Translations under genes and position numbers: made by a program | DNA from: JTS-AC122 sp050246015 | GTDB lineage: Bacteria > Planctomycetota > Phycisphaerae > Phycisphaerales > UBA1924 | Reading direction: 5' to 3' | DNA length: 64,000 nucleotides | Assembly: GCA_050246015.1 (NCBI GenBank) | Contig: JBFWWU010000014.1 | Coordinates: 1 to 64,000 of the forward strand | The notes under the pieces: generated by a model | What the model was told of the DNA's origin: nothing | Databases searched by the model: none | Seen by the model: the letters and a program-made list of their open reading frames with translations, nothing else | In this document: piece after piece, positions 54,591 to 63,297 of the stretch | Layout of the letters: the number at the start of each line of letters is the position of its first letter | Numbering within the stretch: position 1 is the first letter of the stretch

Positions 54591-54622
54591 CGGCCGGGCG
54601 CGCTTGAGGTCGCGCCCGGCCG
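54591..54622 (-). terminator. Hairpin after the GC-dockerin gene
   Basis: A perfect 12-bp GC-rich stem (CGGCCGGGCGCG with its complement) and an eight-base loop, 28 bases beyond the stop of the upstream minus-strand gene and 38 bases before the peptidase start. A moderate T content follows on the minus strand. Confidence 0.6.
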
Positions 54623-54650
54623 GTGGACATGGAGGGGGTTGGAAGGGGGA

Positions 54651-56510
54651 TTACCTGCAGAAGCAGCGGACTTCGAGGCGCTGTCCCATTCCGGGCGGGT
54701 AGTGGCGGTTGTTGAAGGCGATGGGATCGATGATGTCGTTGTACCGCTCGGTCTGGCCGTTCTTGCTGGTCCAGCGTCCGGTGCCGTCGCCCTGCTGTTT
54801 CATGACATGCACCAGGTCGTTGACAGGGTTGATGCAGGGGTAGGGGCCGATGATGTTGGGCATGTGATAGATGAGCATGATTTTCTCGCCGTGGCCGGCG
54901 GGGCACTCACCGTCGCACGAGACGCACGTGGGGTTGTAGCCGTAGTCCATCAGGATCGGCTGGATGCCGCCGGCGGCGGGCGCCTTGACGGGCCACATCC
55001 AGCGGTCGGTCTGGCACTTGAATCCCCAGGCCATGCAGTTGTATGGCGTGGGCCCGCCGGGAATGGCGGGGCGATAGACCCACGCGTAGGGGTCTGGAGC
55101 GCCGCCGGCATCGGGCCCGTCGATCCCGCCGCAGCCGGTGCGGGGGTGGTAGTAGGTCGCGGAACCGGGGACTTTCGTTCCGACCAGGAGTTCCTGGAGG
55201 AAATCGATGAAGGCGGGCCCGAACCAGAAGAGGTCATGCCCCAGCAGCGGGTGGGGGAGGAGTCGGATCTGCTGGAGCGGCAACGTGCCGGCTTCGAGGA
55301 TGAACTGCACGTAGGCATCGATGGCCTCGGCGAGCAGGGCGTCGCTGGGCCTGGGGGAGATGGAGGTGAGCCGAGGCTGGACGTGCGGGGCGAGCCGGGC
55401 CTTGAGGATGCCTTCGATCAGCCCCAAGGCGGTGATCGAAATCGAGGGCATCCGGTCGACGTTGATCGAGACGCGCGGGCTGATGTGGTAGCGGCCGTGG
55501 AACTCGCCGGGGGTTTGCAGGAGTTGCAGCAGGGTGGGGAACGAATGCTCGCCGCCCAGGTAGAGGTTCAGATAGCCGACGTCAGCGGTGCCCGGGTCGG
55601 TGCTGATGAAGCGCTCGAAATCGGTCTGTGGCGGGGGCGGGCAGGGGGAGAAGAAGCAGGCAAGGAAGTCGAAGAAGTCCTGCGAGGTGACGGCGCCGTC
55701 GCCGTTGAGGTCGGCGCGGGGATCCGATCCGAAGAAGAGGCCGAGGTAGTCGAAGAAGTCCTGGGAGTTGACGCTGCCGCTGGCGTTGATGTCGCACAGG
55801 CATGGTCCCGGCGTGGAACGTCGCTGGATGAGCAGGTCGTCAAAGAACATGCCGGTGGTGCCCATGGTGGAGGGCTCGCCGCCGTAGAGATCGACGGCCT
55901 GGATCCTGGGAAGTCCGCCGGTGGACACGCCGTTGATCCAGCTCTTGTCCGAGACGAACTCGACGCCGTTGTAGAAGACGTCGACGGAATCGGCGTCGAG
56001 GTCGATCTCGGCGCGCAGCTCGACCCACTGGCCACGGATGAGGGGGATGGTGTTGTTATCGAAGTCCGACCGGACCAGGCCGGCGTTGGCGTCGAAGCGA
56101 AGTTGGAGCGACCAGCGGTAGGTGTTGGGCGGTGCGCCGACGGGATCGTCGTAGGTGTTGAGCACGTTGACGTACCCGATCCCGGCGGCGCTGAAGGGGA
56201 CAAAGGTCATGATCCGGAACACCCATCGCCCCCCTTCGAACGGGCCGAATCGCAAGACCGTGTCGTCGCCGAGTCCGCCGGAGCCGCCGGTGGCGCCGAC
56301 GATTCGTAATGAGAAGGGCGGGGAGAAGGAGACGGCGCTGGTGAGTTCGCCGCAGACATCGGAACTCCCGGCCCATTGCTCCCAGGAGTCGGAGGGGAAG
56401 GGGCGGCAGACCGGCGAGGCCTGGGAGTCAAAGTTTTCCTCCACCTGCGCGTGAGCGGCGGCCGCCAAGCCGATCGCCAGAGTCCCCACCCATTGCCACA
56501 TTCGACGCAT
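54651..56510 (-). CDS. Secreted protein with internal GC-type dockerin repeats
   Basis: 619 residues from ATG 56510, chosen because AAGGAG lies six bases upstream (the TTG at 56525 precedes that site). Signal peptide WVGTLAIGLAAAAHAQ. Residues about 20-235 form a jelly-roll, concanavalin-like domain (ENFDSQASPVCRPF, GQWVELRAEIDLDADSVDV). Two GC-dockerin repeats (DINASGSVNSQDFFDYL, DLNGDGAVTSQDFFDFL, ending FFSPCPPPP) then lie in the middle, unlike the other four, where they are C-terminal. The last 310 residues form a second domain of unknown family with Cys-rich ends (CVSCDGECPAG, RCFCR). Confidence 0.82.
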   Translation of the reverse strand: MRRMWQWVGTLAIGLAAAAHAQVEENFDSQASPVCRPFPSDSWEQWAGSSDVCGELTSAVSFSPPFSLRIVGATGGSGGLGDDTVLRFGPFEGGRWVFRIMTFVPFSAAGIGYVNVLNTYDDPVGAPPNTYRWSLQLRFDANAGLVRSDFDNNTIPLIRGQWVELRAEIDLDADSVDVFYNGVEFVSDKSWINGVSTGGLPRIQAVDLYGGEPSTMGTTGMFFDDLLIQRRSTPGPCLCDINASGSVNSQDFFDYLGLFFGSDPRADLNGDGAVTSQDFFDFLACFFSPCPPPPQTDFERFISTDPGTADVGYLNLYLGGEHSFPTLLQLLQTPGEFHGRYHISPRVSINVDRMPSISITALGLIEGILKARLAPHVQPRLTSISPRPSDALLAEAIDAYVQFILEAGTLPLQQIRLLPHPLLGHDLFWFGPAFIDFLQELLVGTKVPGSATYYHPRTGCGGIDGPDAGGAPDPYAWVYRPAIPGGPTPYNCMAWGFKCQTDRWMWPVKAPAAGGIQPILMDYGYNPTCVSCDGECPAGHGEKIMLIYHMPNIIGPYPCINPVNDLVHVMKQQGDGTGRWTSKNGQTERYNDIIDPIAFNNRHYPPGMGQRLEVRCFCR

Positions 56511-56759
56511 TGGTACTCCTTTCAAGAACGAGGTGCATCAGACCCGAGCGTACAGAAACAGGCCGGGGATTCAAGAGCAATGTGCCGGCGGATCGAAAAA
56601 CCGACGGGCGGAGCGGAATCCGCGTCCGTGGGCTTGGGTAAGGAGTCGGAGTTGTTCGAATCTGCCCGGGTGGGGTTGCACGGGGGCGGGTTGTCCTGTA
56701 CCTTGAAACGGACAGGCGGTCCGGGGCGGCCGGCTGTGCCATACTGCTTTGGAGCATCC

Positions 56760-58523
56760 ATGATGACGCATCTCACCCGGTTCGCCGCCTGGTCAGTACC
56801 CGTGCTCGTCTCGGTCGGACTGGTCGCACCCGCCCGCGGGCAAGCGCCGGCGGACACGTGCGCGAGCGCGCCAAGCGTCGCCGTGCCGGGCTCGTACTCC
56901 GGGACGACCGCGACCGCGACCAACGACGGCTCGGCCTCGTGCGGACAGTCCGCCTCGACGCGGGACGTCTGGCTCCAATTCACGGCACCCGGCAGCGCCA
57001 CGTTCGTGGCCTCGACGTGCGGCCTGGCGTCCTGGGACACGGTGCTCTCGATCCATTCGGGGTGCCCGGGCAGCGCGGGAAATGAACTGGTGTGCCTCGA
57101 CGATTCGTGCGGGCAACGCACGACCGTGTCGCTGGTGGTTTCGGCGGGCCAGACGTACTACCTGCGGATCTCGGGGTTCAACGGGGCCAGCGGCTCGTTC
57201 ACGGTCAACCTGCAGTACACGGACCCGCCGAACACCGGGCCCGACGTGATCGTCGGCGACATCACGAGCATCATCCGGTGGGGCGCGGTCGGGGGGATCA
57301 CCGCGTACTCCGTCGGGACCACGTCGTGCAACATCGGCACCGAGGACGCCATCTGGGACCGCGACACCAACCAGCATCCGCTCATCGCCCAGGGCATCTA
57401 CCGGCTGATGGACGGCCGGTTCGAGCAACTCGGTCAATCGTGGCTCAAGCACACGTTCGGGACGGTGGACAACGGGATCTGCGGGGTGTGCAACGGACAC
57501 CTGGGTCAGATCCTGGGGGTGGGTTGCTCGGACCCATATTCCGCTTCGCAGGCGGGAGATGTCACGCTGCTGGGTCCCAAGTGGCAGGTGAATGCCACGA
57601 CCGGCGCCTACCCGTATCCGTTCTTTAACAACCCCCCCGCCCCGGCGACGATCGGGCGGCGCATCCAGGCCGCGACGACCGACATCAATCCGACGCTGAA
57701 CCCCGGTGCGCTGTACTTCTTCGAGGCGGCGTACATCTCAACCGACGACGCGCCGGCGGGCAACGGCCTGAACAACTACTCGTACCGCCCCATCACCATC
57801 GCCAGCGCGACCTCCACTCCCGTCAGCAGCGGGCCGACCGCGCGCACACGCCCGGCGATCAAGGCCTGGAAGGACACGGATCCGGCCGTGACCGAGGTCA
57901 ATGCCGATTACGTGGAGAGCGGCATCGCGTCGCGGTTCATTGTTTCGGCGAAGGTCACGGACAACGGCAACGGGACGTGGAGTTATGAGTACGCCGTCTT
58001 CAACTTGAACGCCAACCGGTCGGCCCGCTCGTTCACCGTCCCCACGTCGGTCGGCGCGTCCGTCACCGAACCGGGGTTCCATGACGTGGCGTACCACTCC
58101 GGCGACGGCCCCGGCGGGGTCAACTTCGACGGGACGGATTGGACGAGTTCCGTCTCCCCGGGCCAGGTCGCATGGTCAACGCAGACGTTCGCGCAGAATC
58201 AGAGCGCCAACGCGCTGCGCTGGGGAACGCTGTATAACTTCCGGTTCAAGGCGACGGTCCCGCCGGCGACCGGCGATGCCGTCATTGAACTCTTTAAGCC
58301 CGGCGACGCCGGGGATCCGAGCACCGTGACCGTCCCCGGCGTGCCGGTGCCGGGTGGGGGAGCATGCCCGGGCGATTGGAACATGGACGGGTCGGTGACC
58401 TCGCAGGACTTCTTTGACTTCGTGGCCGCGTTCTTCAGCGGGAACGCGGACTTCAATCACAACGGTGTGACGGACTCGCAGGATTTCTTCGATTTCCTCG
58501 CGGCGTTCTTCGGCGGGTGCTGA
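56760..58523 (+). CDS. Large secreted protein with C-terminal GC-type dockerin
   Basis: 587 residues from ATG 56760, with ATG 56763 as alternative. Signal peptide FAAWSVPVLVSVGLVAPARGQ. Residues about 30-155 are a pre-peptidase C-terminal-like domain (CASAPSVAVPGSYSGTT, RDVWLQFTAPGSATFV, LVVSAGQTYYLRISGF). The central 350 residues are of unknown family with paired Cys (SCNIGTED, CGVCNGH). The end is two GC repeats (DWNMDGSVTSQDFFDFV, DFNHNGVTDSQDFFDFL) and the protein stops at FFGGC. Repeat copy B begins in the last codons. It diverges from the other dockerin gene by 249 bases. Confidence 0.85.
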   Translation: MMTHLTRFAAWSVPVLVSVGLVAPARGQAPADTCASAPSVAVPGSYSGTTATATNDGSASCGQSASTRDVWLQFTAPGSATFVASTCGLASWDTVLSIHSGCPGSAGNELVCLDDSCGQRTTVSLVVSAGQTYYLRISGFNGASGSFTVNLQYTDPPNTGPDVIVGDITSIIRWGAVGGITAYSVGTTSCNIGTEDAIWDRDTNQHPLIAQGIYRLMDGRFEQLGQSWLKHTFGTVDNGICGVCNGHLGQILGVGCSDPYSASQAGDVTLLGPKWQVNATTGAYPYPFFNNPPAPATIGRRIQAATTDINPTLNPGALYFFEAAYISTDDAPAGNGLNNYSYRPITIASATSTPVSSGPTARTRPAIKAWKDTDPAVTEVNADYVESGIASRFIVSAKVTDNGNGTWSYEYAVFNLNANRSARSFTVPTSVGASVTEPGFHDVAYHSGDGPGGVNFDGTDWTSSVSPGQVAWSTQTFAQNQSANALRWGTLYNFRFKATVPPATGDAVIELFKPGDAGDPSTVTVPGVPVPGGGACPGDWNMDGSVTSQDFFDFVAAFFSGNADFNHNGVTDSQDFFDFLAAFFGGC

Positions 58524-58608
58524 CTTTACAACGCCAGATCGTGGAAGAGGCTTGAAGGGACGGGCTGGACGCCCGCTCCACGATGAGTGGAAGGCGATCT
58601 GGCGTTGT
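58517..58608 (+). repeat. Dispersed repeat copy B inside a larger palindrome
   Basis: Bases 58517-58581 match copy A (2266-2202) at 57 of 65 positions. The copy sits in an 81-base imperfect palindrome: ACAACGCCAGATCG at 58528-58541 is complementary to 58595-58608, CGTGGA 58540-58545 to TCCACG 58577-58582, and GGGC/GCCC sit inside. It follows the stop of the dockerin gene, as copy A does. The hairpin could end transcription or stabilise the mRNA end. Confidence 0.75.
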
Positions 58609-58666
58609 CGTACGGAGTCACGACGCGCCCGCGGAGGCCGGGGGCAGGCCGGTTCCACCGATGGAT

Positions 58667-59764
58667 CTATCGCAGCAGTCCTCGTTTTCGCAAGTAATCC
58701 AGCAGCAGGCTCTCGACGTCGGCGTCCGAGCGGATCAGGCCGTGACTGATGTCGCGCGCCAGGCAGAACGCCTTGAGTTCTTCGACGTAAGCGTTCACCG
58801 CCTTGCGGTAGACGCGGATGACGTCGGCGGTCAGTGTGACTTCGGTCGCGCGCCCGGTCTCGGCATCGACCAGGCGCATGTCGCCGACCAGATCGCTTCC
58901 CGGTGACTGTCGTTGATCGTCGTTGCCGGGGCGGGTCTGAGTGCGCTCGGCGGAGGGGTCGAGTTCGCCCGGAGAGAGGATCTGGAGGCAATAGGTGTCG
59001 TACGCGCCGGCGATCCCGCCGCCGGCGAGCATGCGGAGCCCGTCCTGGTACCCGCCCGGGATCAGGAAGTCAGACAGCACGATCATGACGCCCTTGCCGG
59101 AGCGAGACGCTGCGATGGTCCGAAGGCAGCCGGTGAAGTCTCCCTTGGAGAGGCCCGCGGGCGAGCCGACCGGGGCCGGGTCGTTCGGGAAGGTCTCGAT
59201 GGTATCGGGCGGATCACGGTCGGTCGTGGAGGTGGCGGGGGAGACCCCGGCGGGCTGGGTCTGCGTGAGGAGAAAAGCGCCGACGCGTTGAACGTGGCGC
59301 CGGCCGCGGAGGGGGCCGAGCCGCGCCATCGATCGGCCGTCAAAGATACTGACGCTGACGCGGTCGTTGTTCACGATCGCGATGTACGCCAGCGCCATGG
59401 CGAGCCGCATGGCCAGCGCGAGTTTGCTGGCGCGCGGGGGAGCCGGGGAGTCCATGGACGCGGTGGCGTCGAGCACGATGTGGACGGAGAGGTCTTCCTC
59501 TTCCTGGAAGATCTTGATGAAGAACTTTTCGAGGCGCGCGAAGATGTTCCAATCGACGTGGCGCAGATCGTCGCCGGGTACGTAGTTGCGGTAGTCTTCG
59601 AACTCGACGGACTGTCCGCGGCGCTTGGAGCGGCGTTCGCCGTGCAGTTTTCCGGCGAAGATCTTTCGGCTGAGGATGTCGATCCGGTCCAGCCGGGCGC
59701 AGAGTTCGGTCGAGATGAGTTGTTCTAGCGACGTGGGGCGCGTCGGGACGGACGAGACGAGCAT
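58667..59764 (-). CDS. DUF58 domain protein
   Basis: 365 residues from ATG 59764; ATG 59839 is an alternative. The DUF58 core is plain: LDRIDILSRKIFAGKLHGER, RRGQSVEFEDYRNYVPGDDL and RHVDWNIFARLEKFFIKIF. A VWA-like fold follows (VHIVLDATASMD, then VMIVLSDFL), with DASxS-like metal-site residues DATAS. These proteins usually accompany MoxR ATPases, but no moxR gene is adjacent. Residues about 195-225 are a Pro/Thr/Asp-rich insertion. Its exact role is unknown. Confidence 0.88.
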   Translation of the reverse strand: MLVSSVPTRPTSLEQLISTELCARLDRIDILSRKIFAGKLHGERRSKRRGQSVEFEDYRNYVPGDDLRHVDWNIFARLEKFFIKIFQEEEDLSVHIVLDATASMDSPAPPRASKLALAMRLAMALAYIAIVNNDRVSVSIFDGRSMARLGPLRGRRHVQRVGAFLLTQTQPAGVSPATSTTDRDPPDTIETFPNDPAPVGSPAGLSKGDFTGCLRTIAASRSGKGVMIVLSDFLIPGGYQDGLRMLAGGGIAGAYDTYCLQILSPGELDPSAERTQTRPGNDDQRQSPGSDLVGDMRLVDAETGRATEVTLTADVIRVYRKAVNAYVEELKAFCLARDISHGLIRSDADVESLLLDYLRKRGLLR

Positions 59765-59885
59765 GGCGGCAGCATAGGAATGATCGTCGCCGGAGCGCTC
59801 CATCTTTTTGACGGGCGCCGGCGGTACGTTGTGGTCCATCTCCGACGTGCGGCCAGTTCGGCCCGGCTCCGCAAAGGTCCGTCGG

Positions 59886-62800
59886 TCATTTCACGATGAA
59901 CGTGTACGTGCCGGCGGGTGCGTGCAGGAGCAGTTGTGGACCGTCGGTGCCGCGGGGTGGGTTGATGCCGATCGTGCGAAGCAATGGGTGTTTGTCGATC
60001 GCGCGCCCGGACTCGGTGACGGAAGCGCCCGGCGCGACGGGTAGACACACGGTGGCGGACGTGTTGGGCGGGATGGTCATGACGTACGAGGTGGCGCCGT
60101 CGCGTTCGCGCTGCCATGAAGAGCGGATGGTGCCGCGGATGGAGCGGTACGAGCCGGCGGCGCGGGAGAGAGATCCGTCCGCGGGCGGACGAGGCGCGAT
60201 GGTGAACGCCGAGAAGCCCGGCGAGGACTCGTCGAGGCTGATGCCGACGATAGTGCGCATCATCCATTCGCCGACGGAGCCCAGGGCCCAGTGGTTGAGC
60301 GAGTTCATGCCGGGGTCCTGGAAGCCCCGGCCCTTGACGTACCCGTCCCATCGCTCCCAGATCGTCGTCGCGCCGTTCTCGATGGAGTATCCCCATGAGG
60401 GGAAGGTGGTGTTGGCGGCGATCTGGTGCGCCAGATCGGTGCGTCCGGCGGCCGTGAGTTGGAGCATCGCGTGATGCGTCGAGTGAAACCCGGTCGAGAG
60501 GTGATTGTCGTACGTCTGGATTCCGGCGACGAGTCGGCGCACCGCGGAGTCCCGCCGATCGGGGGGCAGCAGGTCAAACGCGAGCGCCAGCGCGTAGCCG
60601 GCCTGGGTGTCGCCGGGCATCTGGGCGTCATCGCCGACGTAGTTGTTGATGAACGCCTGGCGGATGCTGGAGTACAGGCGTGCGTACTTCTCCTGGGCGG
60701 GCTTGTCGCCCAGAACGCGGGCCATCTGGCTGACGATCCAGGTGGAACGGGCGAAGAAGGCGGTGGCGAAGACGTCGTTGGGGACGTTGGCGCCTTTTCG
60801 CGGCCAGCCGTCCTTGATGAGCGTGTCGCCGTTGAGCCAGTCGTTGTAATCGTTGTGACGTTTGTTCTTCCACAGCAGGTCGGGGTTGTTTGAGTGGATC
60901 CAATCGACCCAGCGTCGGGCGGCCTCGAACTGATCGGCGATGAGCCGCGTGTCGGCGTAGAAGAGGTAGGCCGTCCAGGGGACGAAGACGCCGGCGTCAC
61001 CCCAGGCGGGGACGCCGGTGAAGCGCTCGTTCTTCCCGTAGGGGTGCGGGGCGATATCGGGGAAGCGGCCGTCGTCGGCCTGCGCGTCGCGCACGTCGCG
61101 TGACCACTTGGCGATGAAGGCGGCCATGTCCTTGTTGAAGCAGGCATTGGGCGCAAAGGCGAGGATGTCGCCCATCCACCCGAGGCGCTCGTCGCGCTGG
61201 GGGCAGTCGGTGGGGACGCTCATCATGTTCGCGTGCTGGGTCCAGAGGATGTTGCTCCAGAGTTTGTTCAGCATCGGGTTCGAGCACTCGAAGGTGCTGA
61301 CGACGGGCGGATCGGAGCAGACGACGACGCCGGCGAGTGAGTCGATGGTGGGGGGGTCGCAGCGTCCCTGGGTGGTCCATTCGACGAAGCGGAAGCCGTG
61401 GTAGGTGAAGCGGGGCTCCCAGGATTCGCCGGCGGGATCGCCGCGGAGCGTGTAGTGATCGACCTGCGGGGCGCCGCGCAGGTTGGCGGTGTAGATCATC
61501 CCGTTGTCGCTGACGGCTTCGACGTGCCTGAGCGTGACGACCGAGCCGGGGTCGCCCTTGACCGTGATGCGGCACCAGCCCGGCATGTTCTGCCCGAGGT
61601 CGAAGACGAAGACCCCGGAGGCGGGTACAGCGATGGAGCGAGGCTTGATCGTCTCGCGGGCCCGGATCGGCTCGTTGATCTGAGCGACCAGAGCGGTTTT
61701 GACGGTCGAGTCGGGGACCACGGGATTCCAGCCGGACGCGGCGTCACCTGAGAAGTTCGGTTGATCCCAACCCGGGATCTGGCGGCGCGCGTCGAACGAC
61801 TCGCCGTCGAGGAGGTCCGAGGCAACCACCGGCCCCTGGATCGTGGAGAGCCAGGTTGAATCGGTGACGATCGACTCGATCGAGCCGTCGGCGTGCTCGA
61901 CGCGCACGTGCGCGAGCAGCCTGGGCTGACGGCCGTACACGGCACGCGGACGCTTGTCGGGGGTGAAACTCTGCGCCATGCCCAGGCGTCCGGCGTACCA
62001 GCCGTCGCCCACGATGAAGCCGATCGCATTGGCGCCGGCGCGAAGCAGCGGGGTGACGTCATAGGCCTGGTACTGCACGCGCGTGAGGTAGTCGGTCCAT
62101 TCCGGGGCGAGTTGCTGTTCCCCGACCCGCGCGCCGTTGATGCGGGCTTCGTACACGCCCAGCGCCGAGGCGTAGAGGGTGGCGCGGCGGACCGGGGAGG
62201 TGGAGAGGGTGAAATCCTTGCGGAACATCGGCGCGGGGAGCGATTCCCAGCCTCGAGTGTTGTGCGAGACGAGGTCCCCGTCGGTGAGGTTGGATGTTCC
62301 CCATGGCCCGGTCTCAATGGAGTCCGAAGCCCGGACAGACGCGCCCTGCGATACGACGTCGCCGCCGGAGAGAACCTGCATCTCCGCCAGGGCGGCGGCG
62401 AACTTGCCGGGCGTCGCTTCGCGCAGCATGACGAGCACCACGCGCACGTAGCGAGCCGTCACCGGGTTGAACGCAATCTCGACGGGGTTCGTGCCCGGGC
62501 TTGGCTGATCAGATTCGATCAGTTCGTACACCTGCGACCAGTTTTCCGGCTCGGCAGCGGGAGCGACTTCGACACGGAACCGGCGCGGGAAACAGAAGCC
62601 GGGACTGTCGGGGGAGAAGTCGTACGGCCGCGCCGGCCAGAGGCGCACGGCATCGATGGTCCTTTGGGCGCCCAGGTCGATCAAGACCCACTTGGTGGCG
62701 AGGAACTCGTTTGCGAACTGCGTGTGGAAGCCGTTGTTGGCCCGAGCGGGCGCGGGAGGGGGCGTCGCGTCGCCGATCCAGTCCGCGTGCCAGTCCTTCG

Positions 62801-63224
62801 CGGGGAGGGCGGTGGTGAAGTTGGCCGGGCTGCTCCACGGCGAGGGATTGCCCTGGGCATCCCAGGTTCGGACAATCCATGAGTACGTCGTGGCGGGCTT
62901 CAGCGGAGAGCCGGCGTACTCCACCTGGCAAGTGTCGGGCGACTCGACCTTTCCGGAGCGCCAGATGGCCGCGTCGCGGTCGGGCTGATCATCCGCGTGC
63001 AAGGGGGCCGGCGCGACGATGATTTCGTAGGCGGATTGCACGGCGCCGGGCCGCGGGTCGCTGACCTCCCAGCAGAATCGAGGCCGGGCGGCTTCGACGC
63101 AGGTTGGCTGAGTCAGGTATTCGCATCGCAGGTACGCGGGCGCGTTTGGCTGCGCCGACGCGTGGGGGCACGCCGCGAGTCCGAGGCCGAGTGTCAGCAC
63201 GCTCAGGCGTGAGATGGGATTCAT
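59886..63224 (-). CDS. Alpha-L-rhamnosidase, GH78, secreted
   Basis: 1112 residues from ATG 63224. The leader (RLSVLTLGLGLAACPHASA) may be a lipoprotein signal (LAAC). The mature part starts with the GH78 N-terminal beta domain (LRCEYLTQPTCVEAARPRF, YEIIVAPAPL). A discoidin-like F5/8 C region is inserted at about 190-310 (ATKWVLIDLGAQRTIDAV, TARYVRVVLVML). The bacterial rhamnosidase N domain (ATLYASALGVYEARING) and the (alpha/alpha)6 catalytic barrel follow, with the conserved DCPQRDERLGWMGD, WGDAGVFVPWTAY and TTIWERWDGY. GH78 enzymes release rhamnose from plant, algal or bacterial glycans. Confidence 0.94.
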   Translation of the reverse strand: MNPISRLSVLTLGLGLAACPHASAQPNAPAYLRCEYLTQPTCVEAARPRFCWEVSDPRPGAVQSAYEIIVAPAPLHADDQPDRDAAIWRSGKVESPDTCQVEYAGSPLKPATTYSWIVRTWDAQGNPSPWSSPANFTTALPAKDWHADWIGDATPPPAPARANNGFHTQFANEFLATKWVLIDLGAQRTIDAVRLWPARPYDFSPDSPGFCFPRRFRVEVAPAAEPENWSQVYELIESDQPSPGTNPVEIAFNPVTARYVRVVLVMLREATPGKFAAALAEMQVLSGGDVVSQGASVRASDSIETGPWGTSNLTDGDLVSHNTRGWESLPAPMFRKDFTLSTSPVRRATLYASALGVYEARINGARVGEQQLAPEWTDYLTRVQYQAYDVTPLLRAGANAIGFIVGDGWYAGRLGMAQSFTPDKRPRAVYGRQPRLLAHVRVEHADGSIESIVTDSTWLSTIQGPVVASDLLDGESFDARRQIPGWDQPNFSGDAASGWNPVVPDSTVKTALVAQINEPIRARETIKPRSIAVPASGVFVFDLGQNMPGWCRITVKGDPGSVVTLRHVEAVSDNGMIYTANLRGAPQVDHYTLRGDPAGESWEPRFTYHGFRFVEWTTQGRCDPPTIDSLAGVVVCSDPPVVSTFECSNPMLNKLWSNILWTQHANMMSVPTDCPQRDERLGWMGDILAFAPNACFNKDMAAFIAKWSRDVRDAQADDGRFPDIAPHPYGKNERFTGVPAWGDAGVFVPWTAYLFYADTRLIADQFEAARRWVDWIHSNNPDLLWKNKRHNDYNDWLNGDTLIKDGWPRKGANVPNDVFATAFFARSTWIVSQMARVLGDKPAQEKYARLYSSIRQAFINNYVGDDAQMPGDTQAGYALALAFDLLPPDRRDSAVRRLVAGIQTYDNHLSTGFHSTHHAMLQLTAAGRTDLAHQIAANTTFPSWGYSIENGATTIWERWDGYVKGRGFQDPGMNSLNHWALGSVGEWMMRTIVGISLDESSPGFSAFTIAPRPPADGSLSRAAGSYRSIRGTIRSSWQRERDGATSYVMTIPPNTSATVCLPVAPGASVTESGRAIDKHPLLRTIGINPPRGTDGPQLLLHAPAGTYTFIVK

Positions 63225-63297
63225 GCGGGGAGTGTAACCGCCCGGGCGGGTGATCACGGAGCGGGCGAGCCGGGGAGCGCGGCGGCGCGGTCGTCGA

